From Leptobrachium leishanense (lineage: Eukaryota; Chordata; Amphibia; Anura; Megophryidae): 64,000 nucleotides of DNA. The stretch spans positions 150,882,101-150,946,100 of the forward strand of contig CM019065.1 of NCBI GenBank assembly GCA_009667805.1, read 5' to 3'. Below, piece by piece: positions 60,797 to 64,000 of the stretch; the first letter of the stretch is position 1, and every line of letters begins with the position of its first letter. A model generated the notes under the pieces. That model saw only the letters and a program-made list of their open reading frames with translations. It did not search any database and had not been told where the DNA came from. Position numbers and translations under genes: made by a program.

Positions 60797-61350
60797 TGTC
60801 ACGTTCCCACGTTCCAACCCTGTCTTTCTGCCCTCTGTATTTGTATATTATGTTTTTTCCCTTGTGTTTCTGTTGCTGCCAATTCCTGGGTGGCCTCCCA
60901 GGGGTTAATTGGTGATCTGTGTGCTGCTCACCTGTTGACCCTTGCCTTGATTCCCCTGCCTATATTAGAGCAATGTACCTATAGGACATTGCTGGGTCAT
61001 TTTTCTTTGCCTGGTCTCCTTGCCACTTGTGTCCTGAGAGCTCCTTGCTGTGTTCCTGATATCCTCCGTTTGTTAATCCTGGTTCAGTTATTGCCTCTTA
61101 TTTCTGTTCCAGTTTATGTCAGTTCCTTCTGTGTATTTTGTTCTGTCTATTGCTGTATTTTGTTTTGCTGTTTATGTTCCATTCAGATTCTCCGGTTACT
61201 GATTTTGGCTTGGCTGACTTCCCTTCTGGTTCTGATTCCTGTATCCTGTATGACGTACTCTCTCTGGTTATGACCTTTGGCTTTCCTCTATGACTATTCT
61301 ATGCTATATTCCTTGCCTGTACCGTTTCCAGGTAACCCTGTCATCTGCAT
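60797..61350 (+). repeat. 5' LTR of a Ty3/gypsy-like element
   Basis: Starts TGTCACGTTCCC. The first 148 bases match the start of the 3' LTR at 63853 with one substitution and one T-run length difference. The 3' boundary of this LTR (about 61340-61350) is uncertain because the second LTR is cut by the window. Confidence 0.85.
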
Positions 61351-61429
61351 ATAACAAAAGACTCTGTACGGCTTCAAGGTAATACTTTCCTTTAGATTAG
61401 ATCCGGCTATCCTAAAGACCGGTCTTTCA

Positions 61430-62059
61430 GTGCAGGGAATCTTTGGTATTGCCGTACAGAGGTCTTTTGTTAACCCTTTGCTTTCACCTGTCCTTGCAGT
61501 TTACCCTGCATCTCTGCATATAGGGGCTTCTCTCAGGAACCAAGGCCTCACCTTCCTGCGAGTTATATTCATAGGGATATATATACAGACCGACCACTTC
61601 CAAGGATCGGAGGGCAAGTATAGGGTGGTGCGTGCCTGGTGGTACTGCCACCGTGACATAATGACCCAGCCATTACATAAGCCCGCAGAGATGTGTACCG
61701 TGTTGGACACCTTATTGCACATGTTTGAGGAATTTGTGGTTCACCTCAAAGGGTTACTGAGCCTGTGTCTAGATTCTGGCAATCAGGTTTCATTTGAAAG
61801 CAGAGTTCGTGGTCCGCTTTCTCCTGATGAAAAGAACAGAAGACGTGAGTACAATCTCTGTTTTTATTGTGCCAGTTCGTTGCACTTTTTGTCTGGCTGT
61901 CCCTCAAGCCGGTGCGTCCTGGGGCTGGAGTGCCGGTGCGTCCTGGGGCTGGAGTGCCGGTGCGTCCTGGGGCTGGAGTGCCGGTGCGTCTCAAGACTTG
62001 CGGTGAGTCTGTGCGTCCTGATACTGGCCGAGTGCCAACTGTGCCCATGTCCACAGTAA
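61430..62059 (+). CDS. Gag remnant with CCHC zinc knuckle
   Basis: An open frame of 209 codons. Near residues 140-160 it reads CFYCASSLHFLSGC, i.e. C-x2-C-x4-H-x4-C, the nucleocapsid knuckle of retroelement Gag that binds genomic RNA, preceded by the basic NRRREYN. The first 100 residues show no clear capsid similarity. After the knuckle the frame enters a 24-bp repeat. The start codon is not established; the true frame may shift downstream. Confidence 0.6.
   Translation: MQGIFGIAVQRSFVNPLLSPVLAVYPASLHIGASLRNQGLTFLRVIFIGIYIQTDHFQGSEGKYRVVRAWWYCHRDIMTQPLHKPAEMCTVLDTLLHMFEEFVVHLKGLLSLCLDSGNQVSFESRVRGPLSPDEKNRRREYNLCFYCASSLHFLSGCPSSRCVLGLECRCVLGLECRCVLGLECRCVSRLAVSLCVLILAECQLCPCPQ
61909..61990. 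repeat. 24-bp tandem repeat, about 3.4 copies
   Basis: Perfect units at 61909-61932, 61933-61956 and 61957-61980 (CCGGTGCGTCCTGGGGCTGG + AGTG) and a partial fourth. It reads VRPGAGVP in one frame. Confidence 0.95.
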
Positions 62060-62081
62060 GATCACTAAAGCTAGACCACGC

Positions 62082-63764
62082 ATGAGATCCACTGGCGCCA
62101 GACCTAGCTGGGAGTCGGATAGTGCCAGACCACGTAGGGGATCTGATGGTGCCAGATCCTGCGGGGAGTCAGATGGCACCAGACCCCACTTTGAGTTCAG
62201 ACCTCCTGAGAAATCCAGGTCTGAGAAAGAGGCACATGAGTCTATGAAGGATGAATCCTTTTTGGCCACAAGGCCAGAGGATGAAGTACCCATGGAGGTT
62301 ATGTCGCTCTGGGCATCCGATAATAAACCTCAGACTTATGTGGATACCTCTGATGGCTGTAAGGTTTTAAAGACACAACTGGCTGGTTCTGAGCAGCGAC
62401 TGGCAGCCAAAAGACAGTCCCTACGTATGGTTACTGGTTGTATTACATGTAGAGCCGCAACCCCAGTGCCAATTGGCGGTAAGCCAGTTCTGTCTGGCAA
62501 TGTAAAGCCAGTCCTGTTTCCGTCTGGCAATGAGAAGCCAGTCCTGTTTCCGTCTGGCAATGAGAAGCCAGTCCTGTTTCCGTCTGGCAATGAGAAGCCA
62601 GTCCTGTTTCCGTCTGGCAATGAGAAGCCAGTCCTGTTTCCGTCTGGCAATGAGAAGCCAGTCCTGTTTCCGTCTGGCAATGAGAAGCCAGTCCTGTTTC
62701 CGTCTGGCAATGAGAAGCCAGTCCTGTTTCCGTCTGGCAATGAGAAGCCAGTCCTGTTTCCGTCTGGCAATGAGAAGCCAGTCCTGTTTCCGTCTGGCAA
62801 TGAGAAGCCAGTCCTGTCTCCGTCTGGCAATGAGCAGCCAGTCCTGTCTCCGTCTGGCAATGAGCAGCCAGTCCTGTCTCCGTCTGGCAATGCGCAGCCA
62901 GTCCTGTCTCCGTCTGGCAATGCGCAGCCAGTCCTGTCTCCGTCTGGCAATGCGCAGCCAGTCCTGTCTCCGTCTGGCAATGCGCAGCCAGTCCTGTCTC
63001 CGTCTGGCAATGCGCAGCCAGTCCTGTCTCCGTCTGGCAATGCGCAGCCAGTCCTGTCTCCGTCTGGCAATGCGCAGCCAGTCCTGTCTCCGTCTGGCAA
63101 TGCGCAGCCAGTCCTGTCTCCGTCTGGCAATGCGCAGCCAGTCCTGTCTCCGTCTGGCAATGCGCAGCCAGTCCTGTCTCCGTCTGGCAATGCGCAGCCA
63201 GTCCTGTCTCCGTCTGGCAATGCGCAGCCAGCCCAGCCTGGCACAAAGCCAGCGGTGACAGTGGTGTCTGATTCTGGTAAGCTGCCAGTCAGATCCATGG
63301 CAAGCTGTGTGTCAGCAGTGCCAAAGCTGCGTTGCAACACCACTGTGCCCATGCCCCACAGAGAGTCCGAGGTTTCCAAACCTCGTGGTAAGGCACAGGT
63401 AGGCGAGCCTACTCCCGCTGTTGCCGTGTCAGGTACGGTGGTCACTCCTTCCAAGTCTCGATCCAGGAGGAGACGTGGGAGGCTGACCAACACTAGTCAA
63501 TCTAGTTCCGAGAATACCACGCTCCATGATGGGTCCGATAATGCCGTATTCCGTGCTTATCTTGAGGAGGTCCAGCAGGGTAGTGGCCTGACTGGTACCA
63601 ACATCCCTAATTCTAGCCCTGTACCCGAGGGTTATATACGATCCCCATGCGGGATGTTGTTCCGTGAGGCACACTGGGCCATGATCAAGAAAGACCCTAA
63701 TGCGCTCATGTGTTTTGAGGAGGAGGAAGACGACACTGAGTGGGTCCTCAATGGATTTTGGTGA
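62082..63764 (+). CDS. 560-aa ORF with decapeptide repeats
   Basis: An uninterrupted frame ending 88 bases before the 3' LTR. It has a charged N-terminal part (1-135), 25 tandem decapeptides (about 137-386; PSGNEKPVLF and variants), a Ser/Arg-rich segment (KSRSRRRRGRLT, about 455-466), and an acidic C-terminus with FEEEEDDTEWVLNGFW at the end. No known domain. The position corresponds to the end of gag or to a pol replacement. The end is not repeat-like, so the frame was plausibly coding; the function is unknown. The start ATG is the first in frame, and the frame may really continue from upstream gag by a shift. Confidence 0.6.
   Translation: MRSTGARPSWESDSARPRRGSDGARSCGESDGTRPHFEFRPPEKSRSEKEAHESMKDESFLATRPEDEVPMEVMSLWASDNKPQTYVDTSDGCKVLKTQLAGSEQRLAAKRQSLRMVTGCITCRAATPVPIGGKPVLSGNVKPVLFPSGNEKPVLFPSGNEKPVLFPSGNEKPVLFPSGNEKPVLFPSGNEKPVLFPSGNEKPVLFPSGNEKPVLFPSGNEKPVLFPSGNEKPVLFPSGNEKPVLSPSGNEQPVLSPSGNEQPVLSPSGNAQPVLSPSGNAQPVLSPSGNAQPVLSPSGNAQPVLSPSGNAQPVLSPSGNAQPVLSPSGNAQPVLSPSGNAQPVLSPSGNAQPVLSPSGNAQPVLSPSGNAQPVLSPSGNAQPAQPGTKPAVTVVSDSGKLPVRSMASCVSAVPKLRCNTTVPMPHRESEVSKPRGKAQVGEPTPAVAVSGTVVTPSKSRSRRRRGRLTNTSQSSSENTTLHDGSDNAVFRAYLEEVQQGSGLTGTNIPNSSPVPEGYIRSPCGMLFREAHWAMIKKDPNALMCFEEEEDDTEWVLNGFW
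62491..63240. repeat. 30-bp tandem array, 25 units
   Basis: Exactly 25 units of 30 bases with no indels. Unit types are ordered in blocks: GAGAAGCC..TTTC units to about 62810, two GAGCAGCC units (62821-62880), then GCGCAGCC..TCTC units to the end. The period is a multiple of 3, so every frame on both strands that lacks a stop in one unit stays open. Confidence 0.97.
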
Positions 63765-63852
63765 CTGGTGTTCGTGATCTGTTTTCCTGATTTTTGTCTG
63801 TCATGTTTGTTGTTTTAGGTGCCCTGAGGTCACCTTTTTTGGAGGGGGCTAC

Positions 63853-64000
63853 TGTCACGTTCCCACGTTCCAACCCTGTCTTTCTGCCCTCTGTATTTGT
63901 ATATTATGTTTTTCCCTTGTGTTTCTGTTGCTGCCAATTCCTGGGTGGCCTCCCAGGGGTTAATTGGTGTTCTGTGTGCTGCTCACCTGTTGACCCTTGC
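63853..64000 (+). repeat. 3' LTR, first 148 bases
   Basis: Starts TGTCACGTTCCC and is nearly identical to 60797-60945. The rest lies beyond the window. Confidence 0.92.

Larger units (their letters stand above)
60797..64000 (+). mobile_element. LTR retrotransposon without pol (runs off window)
   Basis: 5' LTR, an internal region of about 2.5 kb and the start of the 3' LTR. A polypurine tract (GGAGGGGGC) precedes the 3' LTR at 63841-63849. The only known domain is a CCHC zinc knuckle; no protease, RT, RNase H or integrase is present, so it is non-autonomous. It inserted 35 bases from the splice site of the hAT exon. Confidence 0.85.

Noticed and set aside
62491..63240. A CRISPR-like regular repeat
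   Set aside because: Units are contiguous with no spacers, and the context is a eukaryotic LTR element.
62336..63493. Minus-strand 385-aa and 267-aa frames and a second plus-strand 242-aa frame
   Set aside because: The array has a period of 30, so alternative frames stay open automatically; only the plus-strand 560-aa frame continues far into non-repeat sequence with a distinct C-terminus.

Overview
The window looks like a stretch of a repeat-rich vertebrate nuclear genome, most likely an amphibian (a frog is favoured). The reasons are one spliced egg-coat (zona pellucida) gene of the ZP1/ZP4 type and a mix of repeats that includes Tx1-like L1, CR1 and L2 LINEs, a Penelope-like element, Tc1 elements, hAT, piggyBac-like and PIF/Harbinger-like elements, a tRNA-derived SINE and a Ty3/gypsy-like LTR element. 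The species cannot be settled from the sequence alone.

The only convincing host gene lies at 8970-15228 on the + strand. Twelve exons with GT-AG boundaries and consistent phases give a 643-residue secreted/membrane precursor: signal peptide, ZP-N-like N-terminal region, trefoil domain, ZP module, basic RKKR cleavage site, an unusually long acidic linker and a C-terminal membrane anchor. A TATA-like box and E-boxes lie just upstream, and an ATTAAA signal lies 42 bases after the stop codon, as expected for a short-3'UTR oocyte gene.

Layout. 1-1.6 kb: 3' part of a broken L1. 1.6-8.7 kb: small DNA-transposon derivatives (hairpin-rich element at 3.9-4.6 kb, GGCT-type MITE at 5.5 kb, palindrome at 6.1 kb, TTAA-flanked element at 7.1 kb) and a CR1 fragment. 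8.8-15.3 kb: the ZP gene. 15.9-24 kb: two CR1 copies, one split by a near-perfect fold-back element; a first Tc1; a GGATGACTT tandem repeat; LINE and MITE pieces. 24.1-27.5 kb: Penelope-like element on the minus strand with inverted terminal repeats that carry a hammerhead-like core. 27.5-41 kb: AT-rich DNA, a second Tc1 family with long terminal inverted repeats (31-32.6 kb), palindromic MITEs, a hAT-like element with a perfect 8-bp target duplication that contains a minisatellite, and piggyBac-like copies. 41.05-48.4 kb: one structurally complete L1 with 17-bp target duplications, interrupted by a nested L2. 48.5-53.3 kb: two abutting MITEs (one split by an antisense L2) and a full TTAA-flanked element. 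53.3-58.9 kb: a SINE, and a Tc1 whose 330-aa transposase is open. 58.9-60.8 kb: a hAT transposase exon with one stop codon. 60.8-64 kb: a young LTR element without pol that carries a 560-codon frame built round a perfect 30-bp tandem array; it runs off the window.

Most of the window is therefore layered transposition, and relative ages can be read from the nesting. The most unusual items are the LTR element with its in-frame decapeptide array, the inverted Penelope-like termini with a hammerhead-like core, and the two Tc1 copies that each sit between inverted arms of an older repeat.
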